Made by a program: the position numbers and the translations under genes
From: Betaproteobacteria bacterium
GTDB lineage: Bacteria > Pseudomonadota > Gammaproteobacteria > Burkholderiales > CANMPU01
DNA length: 6,922 bases
NCBI GenBank assembly: GCA_947499755.1
Contig: CANMPU010000052.1
Location: 1 to 6,922, forward strand
Direction: 5' to 3'
Shown here: positions 1-6,710 of the stretch, piece by piece
Layout of the letters: the number at the start of each line of letters is the position of its first letter
Position numbering within the stretch: position 1 is the stretch's first letter
The notes under the pieces: model-generated
What the model was told of the DNA's origin: nothing
The model's input: only the letters and a program-made list of their open reading frames with translations
Database searches by the model: none

Positions 1-545
1 CCGGGCATTTGGCTGGCGTCGTTCAGAGTCAGGAATTCAAGGTACTTTGCGTTACCGTTAAGTTCGACTTGTCTGATCAATTGATTGAGCGGAAAGCCGC
101 TCCAGGGGATAACCATGGACCACCCTTCAACGCAACGCAATCGATACACGCGTTCTTCTAGCGGGAACTGTTTTAGCAATTCGTCGATATCATAGGTTTT
201 GGGACGAGCGATTTGCCCTTCAACCACCACGGTCCACGGTCGCGTTTTTAAGGTGTGCGCTTTTTGCGCGGGAGAGGATTTGTCGGTGCCAAACTCGTAG
301 AAATTGTTATAACTTGTCACGTCATCTAGCGGCGTTGTTTTTTCGTCCGTGCTATATGGGCTCTTACGAATATTGGGAAGCGCCGTCGCCTGTGCCGCGA
401 GTGGCTGACCTAAAAAACCGCTGAGCCCTATTCCTGCAGCCGCCGCAATAACGCTGCCGGCCTTCATAAATTCACGCCGACCTAAGTAAATAGACTCGTC
501 TGTAATCTCAGATGGGTTTATGTCAGACGATTGCTTAATCAACAT
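1..545 (-). CDS. msrP: Protein-methionine-sulfoxide reductase, catalytic subunit MsrP (YedY), N-terminal part
   Basis: MsrP is the periplasmic molybdopterin subunit of the MsrPQ system, which reduces methionine sulfoxide in oxidised envelope proteins using electrons from the membrane haem protein MsrQ. The window holds 181 complete residues; E. coli MsrP has 334, so a little over half is present and the 3' end lies beyond base 1. A twin-arginine signal is visible: GRREFMK at residues 22-28, then an alanine/glycine-rich hydrophobic stretch (29-45) and a likely cleavage region around LAAQATA (49-55). The sulfite-oxidase-type fold follows, with the family motif RCVEGWSM at 137-144. Cys138 matches the molybdenum-ligating cysteine and Glu140 the nearby active-site glutamate of the E. 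coli enzyme. The end, DASQMPG, also fits the family. The ATG at 545 has a GGAGG 8 bases upstream; starting at the next methionine (27) would remove the twin arginines. The gene sits 117 bp after mgtE. The partner msrQ is expected just outside the window, which is inference. Confidence 0.95.
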   Translation of the reverse strand, partial: MLIKQSSDINPSEITDESIYLGRREFMKAGSVIAAAAGIGLSGFLGQPLAAQATALPNIRKSPYSTDEKTTPLDDVTSYNNFYEFGTDKSSPAQKAHTLKTRPWTVVVEGQIARPKTYDIDELLKQFPLEERVYRLRCVEGWSMVIPWSGFPLNQLIRQVELNGNAKYLEFLTLNDASQMP

Positions 546-553
546 GGCATAAT

Positions 554-558
554 CCTCC
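554..558 (-). promoter_or_regulatory. Strong ribosome binding site of msrP
   Basis: GGAGG on the minus strand, 8 bases before the ATG at 545. It is the clearest Shine-Dalgarno sequence in the window and decides this start. The ATG at 550-548 also follows it but is out of frame and meets a stop after three codons. Confidence 0.75.
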
Positions 559-570
559 GCCGAAAAAGTT

Positions 571-590
571 TATACGCTAAATCGTATACG
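571..590 (-). promoter_or_regulatory. Repeated CGTATA motifs upstream of msrP, possible operator
   Basis: On the minus strand CGTATA occurs at 590-585 and again at 576-571, a direct repeat with a 14-base period. The first copy lies within the 8-base palindrome CGTATACG (583-590). Read as an inverted repeat, TATACG (571-576) and CGTATA (583-588) flank a 6-base spacer. The element ends 25 bases before the msrP ATG, a usual position for a regulator site or core promoter. In E. coli msrPQ answers to the HprSR two-component system, but this motif does not obviously match that site. No convincing -35/-10 pair was found here. Confidence 0.3.
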
Positions 591-662
591 AGATTGACCA
601 CGATGTGGATGCGTAGTTCTACCTATATTGTTTCCCCCAACGCAAGCGCGGTAGCAGTGCAG

Positions 663-2096
663 CTAAAGGAGAAACGCGGTCGCCAGGCCCAAGAATGAAC
701 AAAAGCCTACAATATCGGTTACCGTTGTGAGAATGACTGTGGAACCCAATGCGGGATCGTAACCTAGACGTCGTAGAATTAGAGGGATCGAGACGCCACT
801 TAACGCGGCCACGATCAATTCAATAACCATCGCGACACCAAATACGAGACTTAAGGTTGCATTCTTGTACCACCACCCCGCCACCAATCCGACGACAAGC
901 GCCCACACGATGCCATTGACGTAGGACACCAATAGTTCTTTTTTAAATAGATGCTTGATATTAGTGGCATTGATTTGGTCTAACGCCAGGCCACGCGTGA
1001 CGAGTGCCATCGTTTGCGTCCCAGCGTTTCCGCCCATGCTGGAGACTATCGGCATGAGCACTGCCAGTGCGACCAGTTGTGCAATCGATTTTTCATAGAG
1101 ACCAATCACCGCCGAAGCCGCAAACGCCGTTATCAAATTAATCCCCAGCCATAAACCTCGATTTTTCGCACTTTCCCGCACTGAGGAAAATAAATCTTCT
1201 TCTCGCAAACCCGCTTGGCCTAGCAGGGCGCTATCTGATTTCTCGCGTATGAAATCCATCACCGTATCGACCGTGACCCGGCCAATGAGTTTGTCGTGGT
1301 TGTCGACAACGGCAGCCGTCACCAGGTCGTAACGTTCGAATGCCTGCGCCGCAGTCCGTGCCTCGTCCTCGGGGTGGAAAGTCGTGCTGATATCCTGCAT
1401 GCATTCCGACACCATCACTTCCGGGTCTTTTAATACTAGGACCTGTAGCGAGAGCTCCCCTTTGAAAGCGTTGTCACGATCGACGACAAATAATTTATCA
1501 GTCTGGTCTGGTAGCTCGCCTAAGCGACGCATATAGCGCAATACTACTTCCAAGGAGATATCGTCCCGAACAGTCACCATATCGAAGTTCATCAATGCAC
1601 CTACGCTATTTTCCGGATAGGCCATCGCCGATTGTAGGCGCGCGCGATTTTGGGCATCTAAAGAATCTAAGATGTCTTGAACAACATCTTTTGGCAGGTC
1701 CGGCGCAAGGTCGGCAATTTCATCGGTATCTAGCGTTTCCGCAGCAGCGCGCAATTCCTCGCTGTCCATGGTTCGGATCAGGGTCTCGCGTACCGTGTCC
1801 GATAGCTCTAGGAGAATTTCTCCATCTTGCTCGGGTTTTACGCGATTCCATACCGCCAGCCGTTGATCGACAGGGAGTGCCTCGAGAATATAGGCAACGT
1901 CAGCGGGATGCAGTTCGTCTAGCTTTTTTTGCAGTTCCGCTCGGCCTTCACGTAGACCGAGCTGCTCCATAAACTGGTGCTTAGGCGGATCTTGCTCTTG
2001 GCTGGCAGCCTCTAGCGTAGCGCACTTGTTAACGAGGTCGATGACCTGTTGCAAGTTCTCGCGCACGCTCGATTGCAGTTCCTCGGATTTTGCCAT
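663..2096 (-). CDS. mgtE: Magnesium transporter MgtE
   Basis: MgtE is an inner-membrane, Mg2+-gated Mg2+ channel; cytoplasmic Mg2+ binding between its N and CBS domains closes the pore. The 477-residue product is full length for the family. Domains in order: a leader (1-45), the acidic helical MgtE N domain (about 46-160, including ELHPADVAYILEALP), a CBS pair (about 165-283), a connecting plug helix (about 285-310), and a membrane domain of about five helices (313-477). The signature MPIVSSMGGNAGTQTMAL (348-365) and the C-terminal YDPALGSTVILTTVTDIVGF (446-465) are typical. Asp461 aligns with the pore aspartate (Asp432 in the Thermus protein). The ATG at 2096 has no good Shine-Dalgarno, only ACTGG 7 bases upstream, but the N-terminal context is sensible and the next methionine is residue 43. 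A 111-bp gap to mtgA with a possible promoter suggests separate transcription. No riboswitch or clear terminator was seen. Confidence 0.95.
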   Translation of the reverse strand: MAKSEELQSSVRENLQQVIDLVNKCATLEAASQEQDPPKHQFMEQLGLREGRAELQKKLDELHPADVAYILEALPVDQRLAVWNRVKPEQDGEILLELSDTVRETLIRTMDSEELRAAAETLDTDEIADLAPDLPKDVVQDILDSLDAQNRARLQSAMAYPENSVGALMNFDMVTVRDDISLEVVLRYMRRLGELPDQTDKLFVVDRDNAFKGELSLQVLVLKDPEVMVSECMQDISTTFHPEDEARTAAQAFERYDLVTAAVVDNHDKLIGRVTVDTVMDFIREKSDSALLGQAGLREEDLFSSVRESAKNRGLWLGINLITAFAASAVIGLYEKSIAQLVALAVLMPIVSSMGGNAGTQTMALVTRGLALDQINATNIKHLFKKELLVSYVNGIVWALVVGLVAGWWYKNATLSLVFGVAMVIELIVAALSGVSIPLILRRLGYDPALGSTVILTTVTDIVGFCSFLGLATAFLL

Positions 2097-2124
2097 GATG
2101 TAGCCAGTATTTTCGTCTAGGCGA

Positions 2125-2152
2125 ATTGTGCCACGTTATGAGGAATCGGCAA
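2125..2152 (-). promoter_or_regulatory. Possible sigma70 promoter of mgtE
   Basis: Minus strand: TTGCCG (2152-2147), a 16-base spacer, then CACAAT (2130-2125). Each hexamer matches 4 of 6 consensus bases. The -10 ends 28 bases before the mgtE ATG, giving a leader of about 20 bases. The match is moderate and found by eye only. Confidence 0.35.
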
Positions 2153-2183
2153 GAAAAATCTAAGTCGATAACTTATTCTGAAA

Positions 2184-2202
2184 TATTCCCTTCATGGGAA
2201 CA
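2184..2202 (-). terminator. Small hairpin just after mtgA, weak terminator candidate
   Basis: Six bases past the mtgA stop codon the transcript can pair UGUUCCC with GGGAAUA around the loop AUGAA: a 7-bp stem including one G-U pair. It is followed by UUUCAG rather than a long U-run, so it is at best a weak intrinsic terminator and may be chance. Confidence 0.25.
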
Positions 2203-2207
2203 GCTCC

Positions 2208-2906
2208 CTAAGGAATTTGCGCGCTGTTCATACGGCCGCTCAGAATTTCGATGCGCTGCGTCACCCACCGCGTGTTGCGGTGTGCGTCATAAAATCTAGG
2301 ATTCGGCACAATAGTCGCAAGCTGTGCAGCTTGATAGGCAGTGATGTTCTTTGCAGAAATATTAAAATAATGTTGCGCCGCGGCTTCTGCGCCAAAGATA
2401 CCGTTACCCCATTCTATGATGTTTAGGTAAATCTCCAATATGCGACGTTTACTCATGAGTTGCTCAATCATCACCGTGATCAACGCTTCCTGGGCCTTGC
2501 GCCATGGGCTGCGGCTGCCAGATAAGAAAAGATTTTTGGATAATTGCTGACTAATTGTCGAGCCGCCGGCGACGATCTTTCCTTTCTTGATGTTCTTGTT
2601 ATATGCCTTTTGCAACCCATCCCAGTCGAAACCATCGTGCTCGATAAATTTCGCATCTTCTGCTGCAATGATCGCTCGTTTTAGGTGATTGGAAATTTGT
2701 GAATATGGAACCCAGCGGTGCTGCAATTGTGATTTTGGATTTTTATCTTGAAGAATTTCGAGACGGTTCTCCATGAATGCACTGGAATGTGGGTTATGGT
2801 CGATAAGATAGAGCACGTGGCAGAGTAGCCAAATTTGATAGATAACGAATAGTACGACAACAGCCAAGCTCGCCTTCCAAGCAATACGCCAGATATTCTG
2901 CATCAT
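2208..2906 (-). CDS. mtgA: Monofunctional biosynthetic peptidoglycan transglycosylase MtgA
   Basis: MtgA polymerises lipid II into glycan strands on the periplasmic face of the inner membrane. It is a GT51 enzyme with no transpeptidase domain. At 232 residues it has the usual length. One N-terminal membrane anchor lies at about 11-35. GT51 motifs appear in order: AAEDAKFIEHDG (81-92) with catalytic Glu83, GGSTISQQLSKNLFL (114-128), RKAQEALITVMIEQ (136-149) with the second conserved glutamate Glu140, KRRILEIYLNIIEWG (153-167), and the helical C-terminal part from GAEAAAQHYF on. The start is one of two adjacent ATGs (2906 or 2903); only a weak GAG precedes them. It lies 56 bp after aroE and is probably co-transcribed with tonB and aroE. 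The aroE-mtgA pairing is, from memory, common in betaproteobacteria. Confidence 0.96.
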   Translation of the reverse strand: MMQNIWRIAWKASLAVVVLFVIYQIWLLCHVLYLIDHNPHSSAFMENRLEILQDKNPKSQLQHRWVPYSQISNHLKRAIIAAEDAKFIEHDGFDWDGLQKAYNKNIKKGKIVAGGSTISQQLSKNLFLSGSRSPWRKAQEALITVMIEQLMSKRRILEIYLNIIEWGNGIFGAEAAAQHYFNISAKNITAYQAAQLATIVPNPRFYDAHRNTRWVTQRIEILSGRMNSAQIP

Positions 2907-2962
2907 CTCATGTTAGTAACGAAATTGACGCAAGGCGATTACGCTGCATAGGTACACGGCGA

Positions 2963-3781
2963 TTAAAGCGACGCTCTTAAAAGTTGTAGTACGGGTGCCG
3001 TGTTCGGCCGGACACCGCGCCATATAAAGAAAGATTCTGCCGCTTGCTCGATTAACATACCCAGTCCGTCGGCACAACGACGCGCCCCTAGGTTGCGGGA
3101 AAATTCTAAAAATGCGTTCGACTGCACACCGTACATCATGTCGTACGCAAAAGCGGCGTCTGCGAAGACGCCACCAGGCAAGGGAGGTAGTTGGCTATTC
3201 AGACTGGCCGATGTCGCGTTAATGATCAGGTCGAAATTCTTGTCCGCCAAATCAGCGTAGCTACTACAGCTAATATTTCCTAAAGTACTAAATCGTTCGA
3301 CAAGTGCCAGGGCTTTTTGGCTATCGCGATTAGCGACGACAAGGCGAGTCGGTGCTTCAAAAAGTATTGGACCTAATACGCCGCAAGTCGCGCCACCGGC
3401 ACCCATTATCAAAACACGCTTATTCTTTAGGGCATAGCCCAAGTTTTGTTGTAGGTCACGTACCAATCCCGTGCCGTCGGTATTGTCGCCAAATATCTCA
3501 TCGCCGTTGAAGCGCAACGTATTGACCGCTTGTGCGAGTTGCGCGCCCTTACTATGGCGTGTTGCAAGTTGCCATGCTGCATATTTGAATGGAATGGTGA
3601 CGCTTGCGCCTTTGCCACCGTCGCGATAAAACTGTTGAGCGACCTCTGCAAACTTGTCCACCGGCGCCAACAATCTTTCGTAACGAACATTCTCACCCGT
3701 TTGCCGCGCAAATTCTGCGTGTATTCTTGGCGAGTGGCTATGCGCTATCGGATTGCCAATGACCACATAGCGATCAATCAT
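2963..3781 (-). CDS. aroE: Shikimate dehydrogenase (NADP+) AroE
   Basis: AroE reduces 3-dehydroshikimate to shikimate with NADPH in the cytosol, the fourth step of chorismate synthesis. The 272-residue length is standard. The N-terminal substrate domain carries GNPIAHSHSPRIH (9-21) for shikimate binding, VTIPFK (61-66) with catalytic Lys66, NTL (87-89), and GDNTDGTGL (98-106) with catalytic Asp102. The Rossmann domain has the nucleotide loop GAGGATCGV (127-135), ANRDSQKA (150-157) and NATSASL (188-194). The C-terminal part has YDMMYG (213-218) and DGLGMLIEQAAESF (238-251) with substrate-contacting Gln246. All key residues are present. The adenine-phosphate loop reads NRD where many NADP-dependent members have NRT. 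The ATG overlaps the tonB stop by one base (TAATG) and has no strong Shine-Dalgarno, which points to translational coupling. mtgA follows after 56 bp. Confidence 0.97.
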   Translation of the reverse strand: MIDRYVVIGNPIAHSHSPRIHAEFARQTGENVRYERLLAPVDKFAEVAQQFYRDGGKGASVTIPFKYAAWQLATRHSKGAQLAQAVNTLRFNGDEIFGDNTDGTGLVRDLQQNLGYALKNKRVLIMGAGGATCGVLGPILFEAPTRLVVANRDSQKALALVERFSTLGNISCSSYADLADKNFDLIINATSASLNSQLPPLPGGVFADAAFAYDMMYGVQSNAFLEFSRNLGARRCADGLGMLIEQAAESFFIWRGVRPNTAPVLQLLRASL

Positions 3782-4674
3782 TATTCGCTTACCAACTGAT
3801 CAGCGCGATTAAATGTCCAGGTACGCGTGATACTTAGAATGTCTGTATCCGATTGGATGTCTGGCGGGAAGGGACCAAAGGGCGCTGCAAGTTTAACAAT
3901 GCGCACGGCAGCTGCATCCAATACCTTGAAGCCAGACGAACGATCCACTTCGATGTTGCTGACACTACCGTCTGGCCAAATAGATACCGTGAGCAGCAAC
4001 GTGCCATGGATTTTTTCCGCGCGTGCAGACTCAGGGTAGTTGAGATTGCCCACTCGTTCAACTTTAATACGCCAGTCTTCGAGGTATTGCGCAAATCTGT
4101 ATTCCTGGGTACGTGCACCAATAAAGCGCCGCCGCGGACGTTTTTGATATTCATTCCACTCTTTAGAGATCTGCGCCCTTGAGCGTGCAAGCTCCAAACT
4201 TTGTTCCATCAGATCATTCACGTTCGGCGCGTCACGCTTTTGCGAGCGTTGCTGCGCATTATTATTGGCGCTATCAATTTGTTGGCGTGAATCGATTTGT
4301 GTCATTAGTTTTTTTGCCTTTGTTTCTAACTGCGCGACGCGATTCGCCAGCTGTATCTTCACGTCTTTTTTTGCAGGCGGCAGCGGGCTTTTCGCGCGTT
4401 GTGCTGCATCGGTGTTCCCGCCACCATCCAAATTCGCTTGTGCTAGCGCCTCCGCTTTTGTCGGTCGGTGAACGGTTTTGCTGTTGACTAAAATAACCTC
4501 CAAAGGTGGGGAAAAATTATTGAGCAGGCTAGCCTTCGGGAAACTGAAATTCAGCGCGATGAGTACAGCATGAACACATATAGACAACACAATTGTGATC
4601 ACTAGAAGTCGCGCAGCCGGATCGCGAGAAAACGGTAGTGCGCTATAGACCATTGCAGGTGAATTTGCGGCCAT
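3781..4674 (-). CDS. Energy transducer TonB family protein
   Basis: TonB proteins carry proton-motive-force energy from ExbB/ExbD in the inner membrane to outer-membrane receptors. This product (297 residues from the ATG at 4674) has a short cytoplasmic N-terminus, one membrane helix at about 21-43, a long periplasmic linker, and a TonB C-terminal domain at about 196-297. The helix contains SICVH (31-35), matching the SxxxH motif by which TonB couples to ExbB/ExbD. The C-terminal domain shows NLNYPESARAEKIHGTLLL (from 210), IWPDGSVSNIEV (232-243) and ITRTWTF (282-288). The linker is unusual: it lacks the Glu-Pro/Lys-Pro repeats of classical TonB and is instead Gln-, Arg- and Lys-rich, with a possible short coiled coil at about 103-148 and RPRRR at 179-183. 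A TTG at 4686 preceded by AAAGG would add four residues; the start remains uncertain. A promoter lies upstream and aroE is coupled downstream. No exbB or exbD is in the window, so the receptor served is unknown. Confidence 0.9.
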   Translation of the reverse strand: MAANSPAMVYSALPFSRDPAARLLVITIVLSICVHAVLIALNFSFPKASLLNNFSPPLEVILVNSKTVHRPTKAEALAQANLDGGGNTDAAQRAKSPLPPAKKDVKIQLANRVAQLETKAKKLMTQIDSRQQIDSANNNAQQRSQKRDAPNVNDLMEQSLELARSRAQISKEWNEYQKRPRRRFIGARTQEYRFAQYLEDWRIKVERVGNLNYPESARAEKIHGTLLLTVSIWPDGSVSNIEVDRSSGFKVLDAAAVRIVKLAAPFGPFPPDIQSDTDILSITRTWTFNRADQLVSE

Positions 4675-4730
4675 ATTTTCCAACAAGCAAAACCTTTCTT
4701 ACGCGAAATATAGTAAAAACAACCCCTATA

Positions 4731-4759
4731 ATTCTATGTGACAATCTTAGCGGTGTCAC
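4731..4759 (-). promoter_or_regulatory. Sigma70-like promoter of the tonB-aroE-mtgA unit
   Basis: Minus strand: GTGACA (4759-4754, 5 of 6 to the -35 consensus), a 17-base spacer, and TAGAAT (4736-4731, 5 of 6 to the -10 consensus). It lies wholly between the ribonuclease stop codon and tonB and would give a leader of roughly 40-50 bases. This is the best promoter match in the window. Confidence 0.6.
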
Positions 4760-4760
4760 A
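4737..4760. promoter_or_regulatory. Perfect 7-bp inverted repeat over the tonB promoter, possible operator
   Basis: TGTGACA and TGTCACA are separated by 10 bases. One arm contains the -35 hexamer; the other fills the end of the spacer and abuts the -10. A dimeric protein bound here would block RNA polymerase. It is not a CRP site, which needs a 6-base gap between TGTGA and TCACA, and it does not resemble a Fur box. The regulator is unknown. Confidence 0.4.
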
Positions 4761-4784
4761 ACTTAATCGGTCGTTATATTGCAT

Positions 4785-6623
4785 CTAATCCACGAGAACC
4801 CGACTAAACTCACAGCGAACTGTTAATTCAATTAGGTCTATTTCAGATATCTTCACCTCAATTTTTGTTCCCGCCGCAACATCTGTTTGCGACAATAAGC
4901 GTGTATGCAACGGCGCGCCATCAAGGCGAACAATCGTTTCCCGAGTAACGACGGCGGTCCACGTGGTGATATTTTCTTGCAACAGCCAACGTAAACACCA
5001 ATATCTTTCCATCGTACGTTGAAATTCATTGTAAACGTTGTATGCGAATTCGAAGTCACGAATAATCGCAAACAGGCTGTCACTATTTTTCTGGTAATGA
5101 ACCGATACACCAGTTAACCAGGAAATAAGTTGCCGCTGATTAACTAAATCCACGTAACGCCTGAGAGGTGAGCTTGACCAAAGATACTGTGCAACGCCTA
5201 ATCCCTGATGCGGCGCAGGGGAAGTAGACATTCTCACTTTGCCTTCAAATTGTGATCTGTAAATGCCAGGGATATCATTTTGTGCAAACTGTTTCCCCCA
5301 TTCGGCGTTGGCAAAAATCATGAGTTCTGAAACAATACGATCAATCTCTGAGCCACGTTGGCGCGGTAGCATGGTAACGCGATCATTTGTTACATCAATG
5401 CTGTATTCGATGCGCGACAAATCGAAATTGTCTACATTACCGCGTAATAAACGCAGCTGATCTGAAAGTTGGAGTAAGACGTTCAACTCGTTTGACCAGA
5501 GCGCATTCACGGGACGAGCTGCGAGAAGCGTCTCTCCGCTTTCGAGCTCTTCGCGCCTTAGGTTTGCCGCGATATGAATATTTTCAATTTCTGTTTTTAC
5601 CGCCGTTGGAATACATTCGCTGTCGATATCCAGATACAAGGAGATTACTGGCCTTACCGTGTCTTGCAGTAAGGTAAATTCATTGATGACTGCCGTGGGG
5701 AGCATCGTAATTTTCCCGCCGGGATAATAGACAGTGGAGAGTCGCTTACCAGCGCCCTCGTCAATTTGTGATCCGGGCATAAAACCTAAAGCCGGGGCAG
5801 CAATATGAATACCGACGCGCCAGCCGTTATTTGGCAATGGAACTACCGAAAACGCATCGTCGATTTCTGTTGTGCTGGCGTCGTCTATGCTAAACGCCGC
5901 TGTCGGCGACAACGCCAATTCGGACAGATCGGCTATACGAGCATCAGTACTACAACCCCTTTCTTCGGCAAAATATTCGAATAACAGGCGATTAAAGTGG
6001 TAATCATGGATCGATGGAAGCGCGCCGCATTTCTCGAATAGTTTTGCCGGAGATAAACCGCTACGAGCACACGCGTCCATAAGCGCTTTCTGTTCGACTG
6101 AATTATCCTTTTGGCCATAGAGAAGTTTATCTTTTATCAGCGCAAAATCACTTGGGAATTCGTGCTGGATTAGCTGCTCTGTTAACTGTGCCTGGCGCAG
6201 TGCGAGCGCCTGTTTTTTTTCCGCGCTAGCAAGCGCTGATTTGAGAGCGTCTGCCGGGGCTGCTTTATAATGCCCCTTTCCCTTTTTATAGAAATGCATA
6301 GGCGCGGAATGCAGACGCAAAATTACGCTCGCTGCTTCAAGCGCGCTCGGGGCGTGTCCGAAGTAGTCTAGCGCCAAATCAGTAAACAGGAATTCTCTTG
6401 GTGTATAAAGCTCCCATAAGAAATTTTCGTCGAGCTCATCGGCATGCCCTTGCGCCAGAGTCATAAATTCCGCGAGCTGCGGGTTGTCAAATCTCAATAA
6501 GACAGCGTTCGCCTTTATCTTGCTGCGCTTACCATGAGGAGTTTCTACGTGCAAAGAGGTGTCTGCATCGACTAACACACTTGCAACCTTAAAACATCCA
6601 TTTTCCTCGTAGAAAACATTCAT
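4785..6623 (-). CDS. RNB-domain (RNase II/R family) 3'-5' exoribonuclease
   Basis: RNB enzymes degrade single-stranded RNA processively from the 3' end. At 612 residues this is the short type (E. coli RNase II 644, RNase R 813). It begins with a small beta-rich domain (1-45), then a winged-helix-like region (about 76-120). The RNB catalytic domain (about 240-500) contains AFSIDDASTTEIDDAFSV (243-260), GIHIAAP (271-277), YYPGGKITMLP (299-309), SEIDRIVSELMIFANAEWG (425-443) and SSPLRRYVDLVNQRQL (484-499). The active-site aspartates are Asp247, Asp255 and Asp256; the fourth metal-site position is Glu253, where E. coli RNase II has Asp207. Arg488 fits the catalytic arginine. The C-terminus (about 550-612) looks like a reduced S1/OB fold. 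The ATG at 6623 is forced: the frame stays open upstream to a stop at 6725 but has no other start codon. No Shine-Dalgarno is visible. I give no symbol because rnb, rnr and vacB are all used loosely for this type. Confidence 0.93.
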   Translation of the reverse strand: MNVFYEENGCFKVASVLVDADTSLHVETPHGKRSKIKANAVLLRFDNPQLAEFMTLAQGHADELDENFLWELYTPREFLFTDLALDYFGHAPSALEAASVILRLHSAPMHFYKKGKGHYKAAPADALKSALASAEKKQALALRQAQLTEQLIQHEFPSDFALIKDKLLYGQKDNSVEQKALMDACARSGLSPAKLFEKCGALPSIHDYHFNRLLFEYFAEERGCSTDARIADLSELALSPTAAFSIDDASTTEIDDAFSVVPLPNNGWRVGIHIAAPALGFMPGSQIDEGAGKRLSTVYYPGGKITMLPTAVINEFTLLQDTVRPVISLYLDIDSECIPTAVKTEIENIHIAANLRREELESGETLLAARPVNALWSNELNVLLQLSDQLRLLRGNVDNFDLSRIEYSIDVTNDRVTMLPRQRGSEIDRIVSELMIFANAEWGKQFAQNDIPGIYRSQFEGKVRMSTSPAPHQGLGVAQYLWSSSPLRRYVDLVNQRQLISWLTGVSVHYQKNSDSLFAIIRDFEFAYNVYNEFQRTMERYWCLRWLLQENITTWTAVVTRETIVRLDGAPLHTRLLSQTDVAAGTKIEVKISEIDLIELTVRCEFSRVLVD

Positions 6624-6668
6624 AAGACGGTATGTGGGGGATTCGTGCTGGAGAAGTTTAAATGGTGA

Positions 6669-6683
6669 TGCGCGTAGTGCGCA
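6669..6683 (-). other. Possible leader hairpin of the ribonuclease mRNA
   Basis: On the minus strand TGCGC and GCGCA pair across the loop ACTAC (5 bp, four of them G-C). The adjoining palindrome GCACGTGC (6681-6688) could form a competing fold. It lies within the predicted leader of about 80 bases. The stem is short and may be chance. Confidence 0.2.
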
Positions 6684-6710
6684 CGTGCCTAGCTGGAAAA
6701 ATGTCGCTGA

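Noticed and set aside
641..662. Terminator after mgtE.
   Set aside because: Only a 3-4 bp pairing around CGCGCTTGCG is possible and no U-run follows. Read-through toward msrP cannot be excluded.
1595..1972. Plus-strand open frame of 125 codons inside mgtE.
   Set aside because: It is antisense to a clear MgtE domain, shows no recognisable motif or ribosome site, and is rich in Arg/Pro/Ala as expected from a shadow frame. The smaller plus-strand frames in aroE, tonB and the ribonuclease gene were dropped for the same reason.
2117..2132. TGGCAC upstream of mgtE as a sigma54 -24 element.
   Set aside because: The GG and the next GC are 8 bases apart instead of the required 10, and there is no TTGC -12 element. 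A sigma70-like reading fits better.
2097..2207. Mg2+-sensing riboswitch (M-box) in front of mgtE.
   Set aside because: The 111-bp gap is too short for the usual M-box fold, with the likely promoter close to the gene and no extended pairing. M-boxes are mainly known from Gram-positive lineages.
4675..4686. TTG start for tonB at 4686, preceded by AAAGG.
   Set aside because: Not excluded, but the ATG at 4674 was preferred because all neighbouring genes start with ATG and only four residues differ.
4737..4760. The inverted repeat after the ribonuclease gene read as an intrinsic terminator.
   Set aside because: The arms are less than half G-C beyond GTGAC, and the next T-run lies about 16 bases past the stem. 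The overlap with a good promoter makes an operator more likely.
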